From the NCBI RefSeq assembly GCF_013201625.1, contig NZ_CP053839.1, positions 558,001 to 622,000 of the forward strand: a stretch of DNA of 64,000 nt. Direction: 5' to 3'. The DNA is from Aliarcobacter lanthieri. Its GTDB lineage: Bacteria; Campylobacterota; Campylobacteria; Campylobacterales; Arcobacteraceae. Of the stretch, positions 27,537 through 36,418 are shown one piece after another. Below the pieces are notes generated by a model. It saw nothing but the letters and a program-made list of their open reading frames with translations, was not told where the DNA came from and ran no database searches. Position numbers and translations under genes: made by a program. Every line of letters begins with the position of its first letter. The first letter of the stretch is position 1.

Positions 27537-27574
27537 TTATAAAAATAGTGAATTATAAGTAGCTATTTTTATAA
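27537..27574 (+). terminator. Terminator-like hairpin after the antiporter gene
   Basis: TTATAAAAATAG (27537-27548) and CTATTTTTATAA (27563-27574) form a perfect 12-bp stem with a 14-base loop a few bases beyond the stop. The stem is AT-rich and therefore weak. Confidence 0.5.
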
Positions 27575-27754
27575 TTATAACTAAACAATATACTTATAAT
27601 AATATTTTTATAATGCTATATATATGCTACTTTATCAGTATACAATTCTAAATCCATATAAGATTATTTAATATTTTAAGTTTTGTTTTAACTTATCTAT
27701 TTGTAATCAAAATTGGTGAATCATAGAATAAAATTAATTTTATAGGAGGTTAGC

Positions 27755-29089
27755 TTGGAGAGCAGTAAAGTTTTAAATAATAAAATACAATCTGAAGTTA
27801 TAGAATCAACAAGCAGAAGAGATTTTTTCAAAAAAACTGTTATCTACTCAGCTGGAGCTTTAGGTACAACATCTGTATTAACACCAGTTGCTTTAAAAGC
27901 AGATGACCCAGCTATAATAAATGAAGCCCCATGGGGACAAAAATTAGGAGATGTTGTAAATAAAAATCCTTATGGATTGCCATCTCCTTATGAGCATAAC
28001 AATATTAGAAGAACTCATGATTTATTATCTTCAGGAGATGCTTATGCATCTATATCTATGTGTCCAATTCATGAAAGTGAAGGAATAATTACTCCTAATG
28101 GGCTGTTTTTTACTAGAAACCATGGAGGAACAGCACATGTTGATCCAAATGAATATAGATTAATGATTCATGGTAAAGTAAAAAAAGAAGTTGTTTTAAC
28201 ACTTGAAGATATTAAAAGATATCCAAGTGAAACAAGAACATATTTCATTGAATGCCCAGCAAATGGAAGTCCAGAATGGAGAGCCCCTCAATTTAATAGC
28301 TTACAATTTATGAAAGGTATGATGAGTGCTGCACAATGGACAGGAGTTATGCTAAAAACGATATTAGAAGATATTGGTTTAGAAAAAGATGCTGTTTGGA
28401 TGTTAGCTGTTGGAAGTGACAATGCTTCAAATCCAAGAACAATACCTGTTGAAAAAGCTCTTGATGATGTTATGGTTGTTTGGGGACAAAATGGTGAAGC
28501 TTTAAGAGCTGAACAAGGTTATCCTATTAGGCTTGTTGTTCCAGGATGGGAAGGTAATTTAAATACTAAATGGTTAAATAGATTAGAATTTAGTGATAAA
28601 CCTTGGCATGCAAAAGAAGAAACTTCAAAATACACTATGCTCCAAAAAAGTGGTAAATCAGTGAGATTCTTCTGGGTGAATGAAGTTAATTCTGTAATTA
28701 CTAAACCATGTCCTGAAAAACCTTGGACGCATTTAAAAGCTGGGGATATAGTAGAAATAGAAGGAATCGCTTGGAGTGGACATGGAACTATTAAAGGAGT
28801 AGATATATCTTTTGATGGTGGTAATAATTGGGTTGAGGCAAAACTTAAAGGTTTAGTTTTACCAAAATCTTGGACTAGATTTAGTTATATTTATAAATGG
28901 GATGGGAAACCTATATTATTATCTAGTAGATCTTATGATGATTTTGGAAATATTCAGCCAACGATTGATGAAGAAACAAGTGCTGTTGGGGTTGAATCAG
29001 TTTATCATAGAAATGCAATAGTAACGTGGGAAATTACAGAAAAAGGAGAGTGTAATAATGTTCAAATTAGAAAACATAATAAAGCATAA
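27755..29089 (+). CDS. soxC: SoxC, molybdopterin sulfane/sulfite dehydrogenase subunit
   Basis: SoxC binds molybdenum cofactor and, with the cytochrome SoxD, oxidises the sulfane sulfur held on SoxY in the periplasm. The protein has 444 residues. A twin-arginine signal (SRRDFFKKTVIYSAG) is at about residues 20-34. The sulfite-oxidase fold shows FIECPANGSPEWRAPQ with the molybdenum-ligand cysteine, GYPIRLVVPGWEGNLNTKWL, and the C-terminal dimerisation domain with DGGNNW. The start is TTG with a consensus AGGAGG five bases upstream. soxD overlaps its 3' end by 32 bases. Confidence 0.95.
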   Translation: MESSKVLNNKIQSEVIESTSRRDFFKKTVIYSAGALGTTSVLTPVALKADDPAIINEAPWGQKLGDVVNKNPYGLPSPYEHNNIRRTHDLLSSGDAYASISMCPIHESEGIITPNGLFFTRNHGGTAHVDPNEYRLMIHGKVKKEVVLTLEDIKRYPSETRTYFIECPANGSPEWRAPQFNSLQFMKGMMSAAQWTGVMLKTILEDIGLEKDAVWMLAVGSDNASNPRTIPVEKALDDVMVVWGQNGEALRAEQGYPIRLVVPGWEGNLNTKWLNRLEFSDKPWHAKEETSKYTMLQKSGKSVRFFWVNEVNSVITKPCPEKPWTHLKAGDIVEIEGIAWSGHGTIKGVDISFDGGNNWVEAKLKGLVLPKSWTRFSYIYKWDGKPILLSSRSYDDFGNIQPTIDEETSAVGVESVYHRNAIVTWEITEKGECNNVQIRKHNKA

Positions 29090-30239
29090 AAAAGCTCTTC
29101 TTAGTGTATCTTTATTAACAGTTTTAACAACAACTGGATTTTCTAAAGAGGTATCAGTTGATGGTGGAATTAAATATCCAGTAAAAGATGGTAAATATAC
29201 TTTATATCATATAAATACACAAAATATAAAGAAATTTAATATAGGTCGAGAAGCAACTTCTACAGAAATTACTGCATGGGATTTAGATGTAATGTATGAT
29301 GGTTCAGGTTTACCTGAATATGATATGAAACATGGTAAACCAGTTTTAGATGAAAATGGTGAGCCTAAAAAAGCTCAAGGGAGTGTTGAAGAGGGAGCTG
29401 AACTTTATGATGCACAATGTGTTATGTGTCATGGAGACTTTGGAAGTGGTGGAAAAGGTTATCCAAAGTTAGCCGGAGGAACTGTTGAAAGTTTAAAAAA
29501 CCAAAGACTAAATCCAGCTGATAAACACCCAAATCCATCAAATCCGGATAAAACAATAGGCTCATTTTGGCCTTATGCTAGTACACTTTTTTGGTATATC
29601 CAAGAATCAATGCCATTTAATGCTCCAAAAACTTTGACAAATAGTGAGACTTATGCATTAACTGCATATTTATTATCTTTAAATGATATAACAATAGATG
29701 GAGAAGATTTAGATGATGATTATATTTTGGATAAAGAAAAATTTTTAAAAATAGTTATGCCAAATGTTGATGGATTTTATCCAGAAACAAATACTCCTGA
29801 AAATCCAAAACAAGGAGTTGAAAATATGACTAAATATTTAGGAAATCCAAATAATTATGGAAAAGGTACTAGATGTATGAAAGATTGTGTAAAAGGTGAT
29901 ATAAATGAACTTGTTTTAAGAATTCAAGATGACTTAACAAAAACATCAAATGAACCTCTTTCAACAGTTAGAGAATTACCAAAATTGGATACAAGTATTA
30001 TGCTTCCTGGACAAGTAGATTATGAAACTAATTGTTCAGCTTGTCACTCAAATGCAGCGATTGGAGCACCAGTTGTTGGGGATAAAGATGCTTGGGCTAA
30101 GGTTATGGAAAAAGGAATAGAACAAGTATATTATAATGGAATAAATGGTATAAATACTATGCCACCTAAAGGTGGAGTAGATATAAGTGATGAAAAAACT
30201 AAAGAGATCATTGATTATATGATTAATTCAAGTAAATAA
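29058..30239 (+). CDS. soxD: SoxD, dihaem cytochrome c partner of SoxC
   Basis: This 393-residue periplasmic cytochrome has a signal peptide ending near residue 30. Haem sites are CVMCH (about residue 122) with GKGYPKLAGG, and CSACH (about residue 326) with GAPVVGDKDAW. It accepts electrons from SoxC and passes them to the respiratory chain. The start codon is inside soxC but has a good AAAGGAG site, so the two subunits are coupled. An extra cysteine pair, CMKDC, between the haem domains could form a disulphide. Confidence 0.9.
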   Translation: MFKLENIIKHKKALLSVSLLTVLTTTGFSKEVSVDGGIKYPVKDGKYTLYHINTQNIKKFNIGREATSTEITAWDLDVMYDGSGLPEYDMKHGKPVLDENGEPKKAQGSVEEGAELYDAQCVMCHGDFGSGGKGYPKLAGGTVESLKNQRLNPADKHPNPSNPDKTIGSFWPYASTLFWYIQESMPFNAPKTLTNSETYALTAYLLSLNDITIDGEDLDDDYILDKEKFLKIVMPNVDGFYPETNTPENPKQGVENMTKYLGNPNNYGKGTRCMKDCVKGDINELVLRIQDDLTKTSNEPLSTVRELPKLDTSIMLPGQVDYETNCSACHSNAAIGAPVVGDKDAWAKVMEKGIEQVYYNGINGINTMPPKGGVDISDEKTKEIIDYMINSSK

Positions 30240-30248
30240 GGATTTAAA

Positions 30249-30602
30249 ATGACATTAATCAAAAAGTGTGTAACTGTTTTATCGATAAGCTCTTTTTTAA
30301 CAATAAATAGCTTAGCTTCAGATAGTGATTTGATTAAAAAGGGAGAAGAAATTTTTAATACAAACACTAAAGGTAATTGTTTGGCATGTCATGATGCAAA
30401 TGGAAAAGAATTAGATGGACCTGGTAATATGGGACCTAAACTTCAATTCTTAGCATTATGGCCTGAAGAGGTTTTATATGAAAAAATCTTTGATCCATCA
30501 ACAACAAATCCAACTACCTCTATGCCAGCATTTGGTAGAAATGGTTGGTTAAGCGATGATGAGATTAAAGCAGTTGTTGCTTATATAAAAACAATAAATT
30601 AA
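30249..30602 (+). CDS. soxX: SoxX, monohaem cytochrome c
   Basis: SoxX is the small subunit of SoxXA, which couples thiosulfate to the SoxY cysteine oxidatively in the periplasm. The protein has 117 residues with a signal peptide (about 1-23), one haem site CLACHD, and the axial methionine candidate in SMPAFGRNGWLSDDEI. The size and the sequence after the haem match SoxX. It lies 9 bases after soxD. Identification rests on the cluster as well as on sequence, since small cytochromes c look alike. Confidence 0.88.
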   Translation: MTLIKKCVTVLSISSFLTINSLASDSDLIKKGEEIFNTNTKGNCLACHDANGKELDGPGNMGPKLQFLALWPEEVLYEKIFDPSTTNPTTSMPAFGRNGWLSDDEIKAVVAYIKTIN

Positions 30603-30617
30603 AATAAAGGATGAAAT

Positions 30618-31064
30618 ATGTTAAATAGAAGAAAATTTTTAGGAATAGGATTAAGTGCTGTTGCACTTGCTACAACAAATTTAAGTGCAGAAGATTTTAG
30701 AGCATCTAAACCAAAAGCTTGGACTGCTACAAAAGTTGATGATGCAATAAAAGAGCTTTTTGGAACAACTGATACTACTGAAAGTGGAATTAACTTAAAA
30801 GCTCCAGAAATTGCAGAAAATGGTGCAGTTGTACCTATTTCTTTTGATACAAAATTAAAAGCTTCAAAAATTGCAGTATTCCAAGATGCAAACCCTGAAA
30901 GTACAGTTGCTGTATTTACAGTTAATGAAGGTGCAGTATTAGATTATGCATTTAGAATAAAAATGGCTCAAACAGGAAAGGTAACTATTGTTGCAGAAGT
31001 TGATGGAAAATTACACTCTGTAAGTAAAGAGATTAAAGTTACTCTTGGTGGTTGTGGTGGTTGA
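30618..31064 (+). CDS. soxY: SoxY, sulfur carrier subunit
   Basis: SoxY carries sulfur intermediates on the cysteine of a flexible C-terminal arm. The protein has 148 residues with a twin-arginine signal (NRRKFLGIGLSAVALA) and ends in the invariant GGCGG arm. SoxZ follows after a 57-base gap, and the two proteins form a complex. The Tat signal implies export as a folded complex, with SoxZ probably carried along since it lacks its own signal. Confidence 0.96.
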   Translation: MLNRRKFLGIGLSAVALATTNLSAEDFRASKPKAWTATKVDDAIKELFGTTDTTESGINLKAPEIAENGAVVPISFDTKLKASKIAVFQDANPESTVAVFTVNEGAVLDYAFRIKMAQTGKVTIVAEVDGKLHSVSKEIKVTLGGCGG

Positions 31065-31121
31065 TTTTATCAACATTAAACAAATAATTAAAAAATATAA
31101 ATAAATTTAAAAGGATGTAAT

Positions 31122-31430
31122 ATGTCAGGAACTACAAAAATAAAAGCAAAAATAGATAAAAATGGTGTTTGTGAAGTAAAAGCTTTAGCAAGTCACGAAA
31201 TGTTAAGTTACCAAGAAGCAGAAAGAGCAAAAAAAGAGCCAAATTTCATTACTTATTTGGTTGCAAAAGTTGGAGACAAAATTGTATATGAAGTAAGTTC
31301 AAGTCAATTTTTATCTAAAGATCCATACTTTAAATTCTCATTTACAGGAGCAAAAGTTGGAGACACTATTGAAATGACATGGAAAGATTTAAAAGGTAAT
31401 ACTGATACAAGTAGTGAAAAAATCAAGTAG
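31122..31430 (+). CDS. soxZ: SoxZ, partner of SoxY
   Basis: SoxZ is a 102-residue immunoglobulin-like protein that binds SoxY and stabilises it for reactions with SoxXA, SoxB and SoxCD. Family stretches are SHEMLSYQEAERAK, FITYLVAKVGDKIVYE and FKFSFTGAKVGD. There is no signal peptide, as usual for SoxZ. It is preceded by AAAAGGATG, and soxA follows after about 30 bases. Confidence 0.95.
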   Translation: MSGTTKIKAKIDKNGVCEVKALASHEMLSYQEAERAKKEPNFITYLVAKVGDKIVYEVSSSQFLSKDPYFKFSFTGAKVGDTIEMTWKDLKGNTDTSSEKIK

Positions 31431-31460
31431 TTTAACTACTTGATTAATAAAGGAGAGAAA

Positions 31461-32375
31461 ATGGTTTCTAAAATAGTTAAAACTACTTTATTCTTAATGT
31501 TTTCGACTATCTCTTTAAATGCTGCAAATTTTAATGAAGGTGCAGAAAAAGATAGAATTGAAATGGTTAAGTACTTTGAGGCAAAATTTGAAGATGCAGC
31601 AAAGAATCAAGCTAGATTTTTTCCATATTCTGACGCAGAAGAGTTAGAAGCAAAATATGAAAAGAATTTAAAGTTTTTGGATTTTAATATTGGAAGTTAT
31701 GCTTATTCAAAAGATGCAAAATTTCAATATGATGAATTAAAAGAGATGCCACCTTATGAAGATGTAATAGAAAAAGGTGAAGAGTTATATACAAAACCTT
31801 TTGCAAATGGGAACTCATTACAAACATGTTTCCCTGATTTAACAATTGCTGGTACATTCCCATACTATGATAAAAAAACTAAAAAAATGGTTTCTTTAAC
31901 TTCAGCAATCAATGACTGTTTAAGAGCAAATGGTGAAAAGGAGTGGGGAACTAAAAAAGGTGCTATGGCAGAATTTCAGGCTTATTTTGTAAATGAAAGT
32001 AAAGAATCTGGTAAAAATTTTGATATTAAAATTCAAAGCCAAGCTGAAAAAGATGCTTATGAAAGAGGAAAAGAATATTATTATACTCAAAGAGGTTATT
32101 TAAAACTAGCTTGTTCTAACTGTCATGTTGATGGAGCAGGAAAAAGAGTTAGAAATGAAATACTTTCTCCTTTAACTGGGCAAGTAACACATTTCCCTGT
32201 TTATAGACTTAAATGGGATGAGATTGGTACTTTAGAAAGAAGAATATCTGGTTGTGTAGTTGATCAAGGACAAGTTCCTCCAAAAGATGAGAGTCAAGAT
32301 ATGATAGAGCTTCTTTACTTCTTAGCTTATATGTCAAATGGTCTACCAGTTGATGGACCTGATGTAAGAAAATAA
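31461..32375 (+). CDS. soxA: SoxA, cytochrome subunit of SoxXA (single-haem form)
   Basis: SoxA with SoxX attaches thiosulfate to SoxY. The frame is open from a TTG at 31440, but AGGAGAG lies directly before ATG 31461, and that start gives a clean signal peptide (MVSKIVKTTLFLMFSTISLNAA), 304 residues. One haem site is present, CSNCH, in the C-terminal half, followed by the conserved RRISGCVV with the cysteine expected to become the persulfide haem ligand. The N-terminal haem of dihaem SoxA is absent: only single cysteines (QTCFPD and NDCLRA) remain there, probably as a disulphide. Confidence 0.94.
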   Translation: MVSKIVKTTLFLMFSTISLNAANFNEGAEKDRIEMVKYFEAKFEDAAKNQARFFPYSDAEELEAKYEKNLKFLDFNIGSYAYSKDAKFQYDELKEMPPYEDVIEKGEELYTKPFANGNSLQTCFPDLTIAGTFPYYDKKTKKMVSLTSAINDCLRANGEKEWGTKKGAMAEFQAYFVNESKESGKNFDIKIQSQAEKDAYERGKEYYYTQRGYLKLACSNCHVDGAGKRVRNEILSPLTGQVTHFPVYRLKWDEIGTLERRISGCVVDQGQVPPKDESQDMIELLYFLAYMSNGLPVDGPDVRK

Positions 32376-32385
32376 AGGATAAAAG

Positions 32386-32799
32386 ATGAATAAAATTTTA
32401 AAAATATCTTTAGTTACAGCTTTGTTTTCAGGCTCTTTATTCGCAGATAGCTATTCACATCTTGATGTAAAGAAAGAGTGTGATGTAAAAGCTAATGGTA
32501 TAGAAAAAGTGATACAAACTGCTGAAAAATATAATGAAATAGCTATTAAAGAGAAAGTTGAATTTATGAGATTTGGAATGAAAGCTAGTCAATATGTTCA
32601 AGCAGTTCAAGATGCTTTAAAAAATGGTTCAAAAGAAATTCAATTAGTTGATGAAAAGTCTAAACCAACTGGAGAAAAAGTTTCTATTGAATTTGCAGCT
32701 TGGAGAGCTTGTAGTTTTGGAATTAGTGCTTTGACACAAAAAGAGCAATCAAAGAAAACTTGGAAATTAGCTAGTCCAAGTGATGGATATAAGTACTAA
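32386..32799 (+). CDS. Unknown periplasmic protein inside the sox cluster
   Basis: This 137-residue protein has a signal peptide (about 1-20, LFSGSLFADS) and a mature helical domain with two cysteines (KKECDVKAN and WRACSFG). There is no haem motif. It is coupled to soxA by 10 bases with an AAAGGAT site, and a terminator follows before soxB. SoxXA-binding proteins (SoxK/SAXB type) are small periplasmic proteins at a similar place in some sox clusters, and this could be a functional counterpart. I see no sequence proof. Confidence 0.75.
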   Translation: MNKILKISLVTALFSGSLFADSYSHLDVKKECDVKANGIEKVIQTAEKYNEIAIKEKVEFMRFGMKASQYVQAVQDALKNGSKEIQLVDEKSKPTGEKVSIEFAAWRACSFGISALTQKEQSKKTWKLASPSDGYKY

Positions 32800-32818
32800 T
32801 TTTTAAAAGTATCAATTT

Positions 32819-32850
32819 AAAAAAGTCAAGATTTTATCTTGACTTTTTTT
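32819..32850 (+). terminator. Terminator between the soxA unit and soxB
   Basis: AAAAAAGTCAAGAT and ATCTTGACTTTTTT pair around TTT, with the T-run ending at 32850. It lies 20 bases beyond the upstream stop and just before the soxB ribosome site, so soxB expression depends on read-through or its own promoter. Confidence 0.8.
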
Positions 32851-32872
32851 ATTTATAGTAGAAGGATATAAA

Positions 32873-34639
32873 ATGAGTAAATTAAGTAGAAGAGAATTTG
32901 TTTATATGATGGCAGTTTTAGGTGCTGCACCAGTATTTGCAAACTCTCATACAAGAATGGCAGATACAACAAAAAATATAGAAGATTATTATAAATTAAA
33001 ACCATTTGGGAATGCTAGATTTTTACATATGACAGATTCTCATGCTCAATTACTTCCTGTGTATTTTAGAGAACCTAGTGTAAATTTAGGTTTATATGGA
33101 AATCTAGGTAAAACTCCACATATAGTTGGAGAAAAATTTTTAGAACATTATGGAATAAAAGGTAATAAAAGACTAGAGTATGCTTATTCATGTGTGAATT
33201 TTGAGGAACATGCAAAAGTTATGGGAAGAACTGGTGGTTTTGCTCAAATTAAAACAGTTGTTGATTTCTTAAGAAATAGCTTTGGAAAAGATAAAACTTT
33301 ATTTATGGATGGTGGAGATACTTGGCAAGGAAGTGCAACTTCTCTTTGGACTAGAGGTAAAGATATGGTTGGAGCTTTAAACTTGCTTGGTGTTGATGTT
33401 TGTGTTGGGCATTGGGAATTTACATATAAAGCTGAAGAAGTTTTAGAAAATATAAAAGAACTTAATGCAGAGTTTCTAGCACAAAATATTTTTGTTAAAG
33501 AAGATTCTTTAATGAATGGAGTAGAAGCATATGATGAAGATAGTGGATTAGCATTTAAACCATATACAATTAAAAAAATGGGAAATGCTAGAGTTGCTAT
33601 TATTGGACAAGCTTTTCCATATACAACTATTGCTAATCCACAAAGATTTATTCCTGATTGGAGTTTTGGTATATATGATGATACTATGCAAGAACTTGTA
33701 AATGAAATAAGAGAAGAAGAAAAACCAGATGCAGTTATTGTTTTATCTCATAATGGTTTTGATACAGATAAAAAAATGGCAGAAATTGTTACTGGAATAG
33801 ATTTTATTATGGGTGGACATACTCATGATGGTGTTCCTGAAGCAGTACCAGTTAAAAATGCAAATGGAACAACTTATGTTTGTAATGCTGGAAGTAATGG
33901 AAAATTCTTAAATGTATTGGATTTAGATATTCAAAATGGAAAAATAAAAGATTTTAAATTTACACTTCTTCCTATTTTCTCTGATTTAGTTACTGAAGAT
34001 AAAGAGATGAAAAAATATATTGAAGATGTAAGATTACCATTTATAAAAGAATTAACAAGACCGATAGCTACAACAGAAGAGACTTTATTTAGAAGAGGGA
34101 ACTTTAATGGTTCTTGGGATCAAATTATATGTGATGCTCTTTTAGAAGTTAAAGAAGCACAAATTTCACTAAGTCCAGGATTTAGATGGGGAACTTCAGT
34201 AATAGCTGGACAAACTATAACTTTTGATGATTTAATGACTCAAACAGCTATGACATATCCTGAAACTTATGCAAGAGATATTAAAGGTAGTGATATTAAA
34301 GATATTTTAGAAGATGTTGCTGATAACTTGTTTAATGAAGATCCATTTTATCAACAAGGTGGTGATATGGTAAGAACAGGTGGAATCTCATATAAAATAG
34401 ATCCAAAAGCAAAAATAGGAAGTAGAATTTCTGAAATTGTATTAACAAAAACTGGTGAAAAACTAGATGCAAATAAATCTTATAAAGTTGCTGGTTGGTC
34501 TACTGTTGGTACTCAAAGTGAAGGAGAACCAGTTTGGGAAACTGTTGAAACATATTTGAAAAATGTAAAACATATAACTAATTTAAAAGTTGATACTCCT
34601 GATATTGTTGGAGTTAAAGGTAATCCAGGAATTATCTAA
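32873..34639 (+). CDS. soxB: SoxB, manganese-dependent thiosulfohydrolase
   Basis: SoxB hydrolyses the sulfone group from SoxY-bound intermediates, releasing sulfate in the periplasm. The protein has 588 residues with a twin-arginine signal (LSRREFVYMMAVLGAAP). The two-metal 5'-nucleotidase-like domain shows LHMTDSHAQLLP, FMDGGDTWQGSATSLWTRG, VGHWEFTY, VLSHNGFDTD and MGGHTHDG. The C-terminal domain has NGSWDQIICDAL and QQGGDMVRTGG. It is closed by its own terminator. Confidence 0.96.
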   Translation: MSKLSRREFVYMMAVLGAAPVFANSHTRMADTTKNIEDYYKLKPFGNARFLHMTDSHAQLLPVYFREPSVNLGLYGNLGKTPHIVGEKFLEHYGIKGNKRLEYAYSCVNFEEHAKVMGRTGGFAQIKTVVDFLRNSFGKDKTLFMDGGDTWQGSATSLWTRGKDMVGALNLLGVDVCVGHWEFTYKAEEVLENIKELNAEFLAQNIFVKEDSLMNGVEAYDEDSGLAFKPYTIKKMGNARVAIIGQAFPYTTIANPQRFIPDWSFGIYDDTMQELVNEIREEEKPDAVIVLSHNGFDTDKKMAEIVTGIDFIMGGHTHDGVPEAVPVKNANGTTYVCNAGSNGKFLNVLDLDIQNGKIKDFKFTLLPIFSDLVTEDKEMKKYIEDVRLPFIKELTRPIATTEETLFRRGNFNGSWDQIICDALLEVKEAQISLSPGFRWGTSVIAGQTITFDDLMTQTAMTYPETYARDIKGSDIKDILEDVADNLFNEDPFYQQGGDMVRTGGISYKIDPKAKIGSRISEIVLTKTGEKLDANKSYKVAGWSTVGTQSEGEPVWETVETYLKNVKHITNLKVDTPDIVGVKGNPGII

Positions 34640-34666
34640 AAAAAGCATAGATTTCTATGCTTTTTT
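34638..34666 (+). terminator. Terminator after soxB
   Basis: AAAAGCATAGA and TCTATGCTTTT pair around TT with a T-run after, overlapping the soxB stop codon. Confidence 0.88.
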
Positions 34667-34714
34667 ATTTGAAGAGTATTTTTTTTAATATTTTTCAAAT
34701 AAAAAGGAAAGAAT

Positions 34715-35509
34715 ATGAAAGTTTTATTTGTAATTTTACTAATCATTTCAGGTCTTTTTGCCTCTTTTGAAGATGGTAAAAAAGTTTTTGAACAAAAATG
34801 TACAACTTGTCATAAAGAATATATTTCATTAAATCTTATAAAAGAGAATTTTTTTGAAAAAAATAATAGCTTACTAAATTTAAAAGCGCCAAGTGCAAAT
34901 ATGATAGTTTGGGCTATGATGGATAGTTCAAATAAGATAGGAGATCCAAATGAACCAGATTTCCAACAAATACAAATAGAAAACTTTTTAAAAGATTATT
35001 TAGAAAATCCAGATAGATTTAATTCAATCTGTGATGAAAATGTTTTAGATTATTATGATAATAAAGATAGTATGAAAGGTGAATTAAGTGAAGATGATTA
35101 TACAAATCTTAGTTACTATTTTTTAGAATACAAGGATAATTTTAAAGAAGAAATTAACCTAAAAGAGCCTTTTTTATCACTAGAAGATGAAAAAAAATAT
35201 TTAAAACTTTCAAAAGAGGAAAATAAAAAGATAATAGTTTATGCTACTTCAAAAACTTGTTTTTTCTGTAAAAAAATGGATAGAGAAGTTTTTCCACAAA
35301 ATGTAATTAAAGAATTAATATCTAAAAATTATATTTCAATAGAAATTGATATGGATAATGCATCTTTACCATTTAATCTACAAAAAGAGTATAAAAAAAT
35401 TACTCCTAGTTTTTTCTTTGTAGATGAAAATGCAACTTTTCTAAAACAATATGTTGGTTCATGGACTTTAGAAGATTTTACTAACATTTTACAAGAGAAT
35501 AAAAAGTGA
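34715..35509 (+). CDS. Cytochrome c-thioredoxin fusion protein (SoxW-like)
   Basis: This 264-residue periplasmic protein has a signal peptide (about 1-16). It has an N-terminal haem-binding cytochrome c-like segment with CTTCH near residues 29-33. A thioredoxin-fold domain from about 165 has IVYATSKTCFFCKKMDREVF, whose CFFC is the redox pair, and the cis-proline ITPSFFFVDENATF. SoxW/SoxS thioredoxins keep SoxY cysteines reduced. Here the thiol domain is fused to a haem domain, an unusual arrangement. It overlaps the MOSC gene by 4 bases. Confidence 0.8.
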   Translation: MKVLFVILLIISGLFASFEDGKKVFEQKCTTCHKEYISLNLIKENFFEKNNSLLNLKAPSANMIVWAMMDSSNKIGDPNEPDFQQIQIENFLKDYLENPDRFNSICDENVLDYYDNKDSMKGELSEDDYTNLSYYFLEYKDNFKEEINLKEPFLSLEDEKKYLKLSKEENKKIIVYATSKTCFFCKKMDREVFPQNVIKELISKNYISIEIDMDNASLPFNLQKEYKKITPSFFFVDENATFLKQYVGSWTLEDFTNILQENKK

Positions 35510-35958
35510 AACAAATAGGCAAAGTTTTAGAAATTTTTAGTGCTAAAAAAGATTCTATTTCTTCTTTACCTCGACCAAAGGTTGAAAAATTAAATTTAAT
35601 TAAAGATTATGGAATAGAGTTAGATAAATTTGCTTTGAAAAATCTTGATCAGACAGTTATGATTGTAGGATTAAAATCTTATCAAATAGCGAAAAACTAT
35701 GGAATTAATTTAGAGTTTGGAAGTTTAGGTGAGAATATTTTACTAGATTTTGACCCACATGATTTTGAAGTAGGTATTAAATTACAAATAGAAGAAGGTA
35801 TCCTAGAAATTACTCAAATTTGTACCGTTTGTAATCATTTGAGTATTTTTGATGAAAACTTACCAAAATTATTAAAAGGACATAGGGGAGTTTATTGTAG
35901 AATTTTGGAAAGTGGTTTAGTATTAAAAGATACTAAAGTAAATTTAATAAAAGGATAA
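35506..35958 (+). CDS. MOSC-domain protein
   Basis: This 150-residue cytoplasmic protein is a stand-alone MOSC domain (molybdenum cofactor sulfurase C-terminal type). It has FGSLGENILLDF, ITQICTVCNHLSIF with the cysteine that could carry sulfur, and LKGHRGVYCRIL. MOSC proteins handle sulfur or molybdenum cofactor chemistry. Its place after soxB and beside a molybdoenzyme cluster suggests help with the SoxC cofactor or sulfur transfer. That role is inference. Confidence 0.85.
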   Translation: MKQIGKVLEIFSAKKDSISSLPRPKVEKLNLIKDYGIELDKFALKNLDQTVMIVGLKSYQIAKNYGINLEFGSLGENILLDFDPHDFEVGIKLQIEEGILEITQICTVCNHLSIFDENLPKLLKGHRGVYCRILESGLVLKDTKVNLIKG

Positions 35959-35961
35959 GAT

Positions 35962-36399
35962 ATGAAAAAACTACTATTAATTTGCATATTTGCTATTTAT
36001 TCATTTGGAGTAAGTACTTTTAGCAATCCACAACCAAGCTTTGAAAGCCCACGAAAAGTTGTTTACTCTTTATATGTAAATGATTTAGATACTGTAAAAG
36101 CAACAGTTGGTTCTATGTATAATATTTTAAAAGAATATCCAGCTGAAAGTCTAAAAATAGTCGTAGTTGCTTATGGAAAAGGAATGAGAGTTTTTAAAAA
36201 TGACTATGATAAAACAACTTTGGATAGAATAAAATCATTAATGGAATATGATGTTGAGTTTATAGGATGTAGAAATACTATGGAAACTATGGGATGGAAA
36301 GATGAAGATTTTATTGATGGTATGAGTTTTGTACAAGCTGGAATTGTGGAAGTTATAGAACGTCAGGTTGATGGATATATAGGTATTACAGCTTACTAA
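35962..36399 (+). CDS. DsrE-family periplasmic protein
   Basis: This 145-residue protein has a signal peptide (about 1-16, FAIYSFGVS) and a DsrE/DsrF-like fold: VVYSLYVNDLDTVKATVG, IVVVAYGKGMRVF and VEFIGCRNTMETMGW with a conserved cysteine. DsrE proteins bind and transfer sulfur or sulfane groups. It sits 3 bases after the MOSC gene in the sox-linked operon, consistent with a periplasmic sulfur carrier. The substrate is not known. Confidence 0.82.
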   Translation: MKKLLLICIFAIYSFGVSTFSNPQPSFESPRKVVYSLYVNDLDTVKATVGSMYNILKEYPAESLKIVVVAYGKGMRVFKNDYDKTTLDRIKSLMEYDVEFIGCRNTMETMGWKDEDFIDGMSFVQAGIVEVIERQVDGYIGITAY

Positions 36400-36418
36400 T
36401 CAAATAAAAGGAGAGAAA

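Noticed and set aside
31440-31460. TTG start for SoxA at 31440
   Set aside because: A consensus AGGAGAG lies between this TTG and ATG 31461, and the ATG gives a normal signal peptide.
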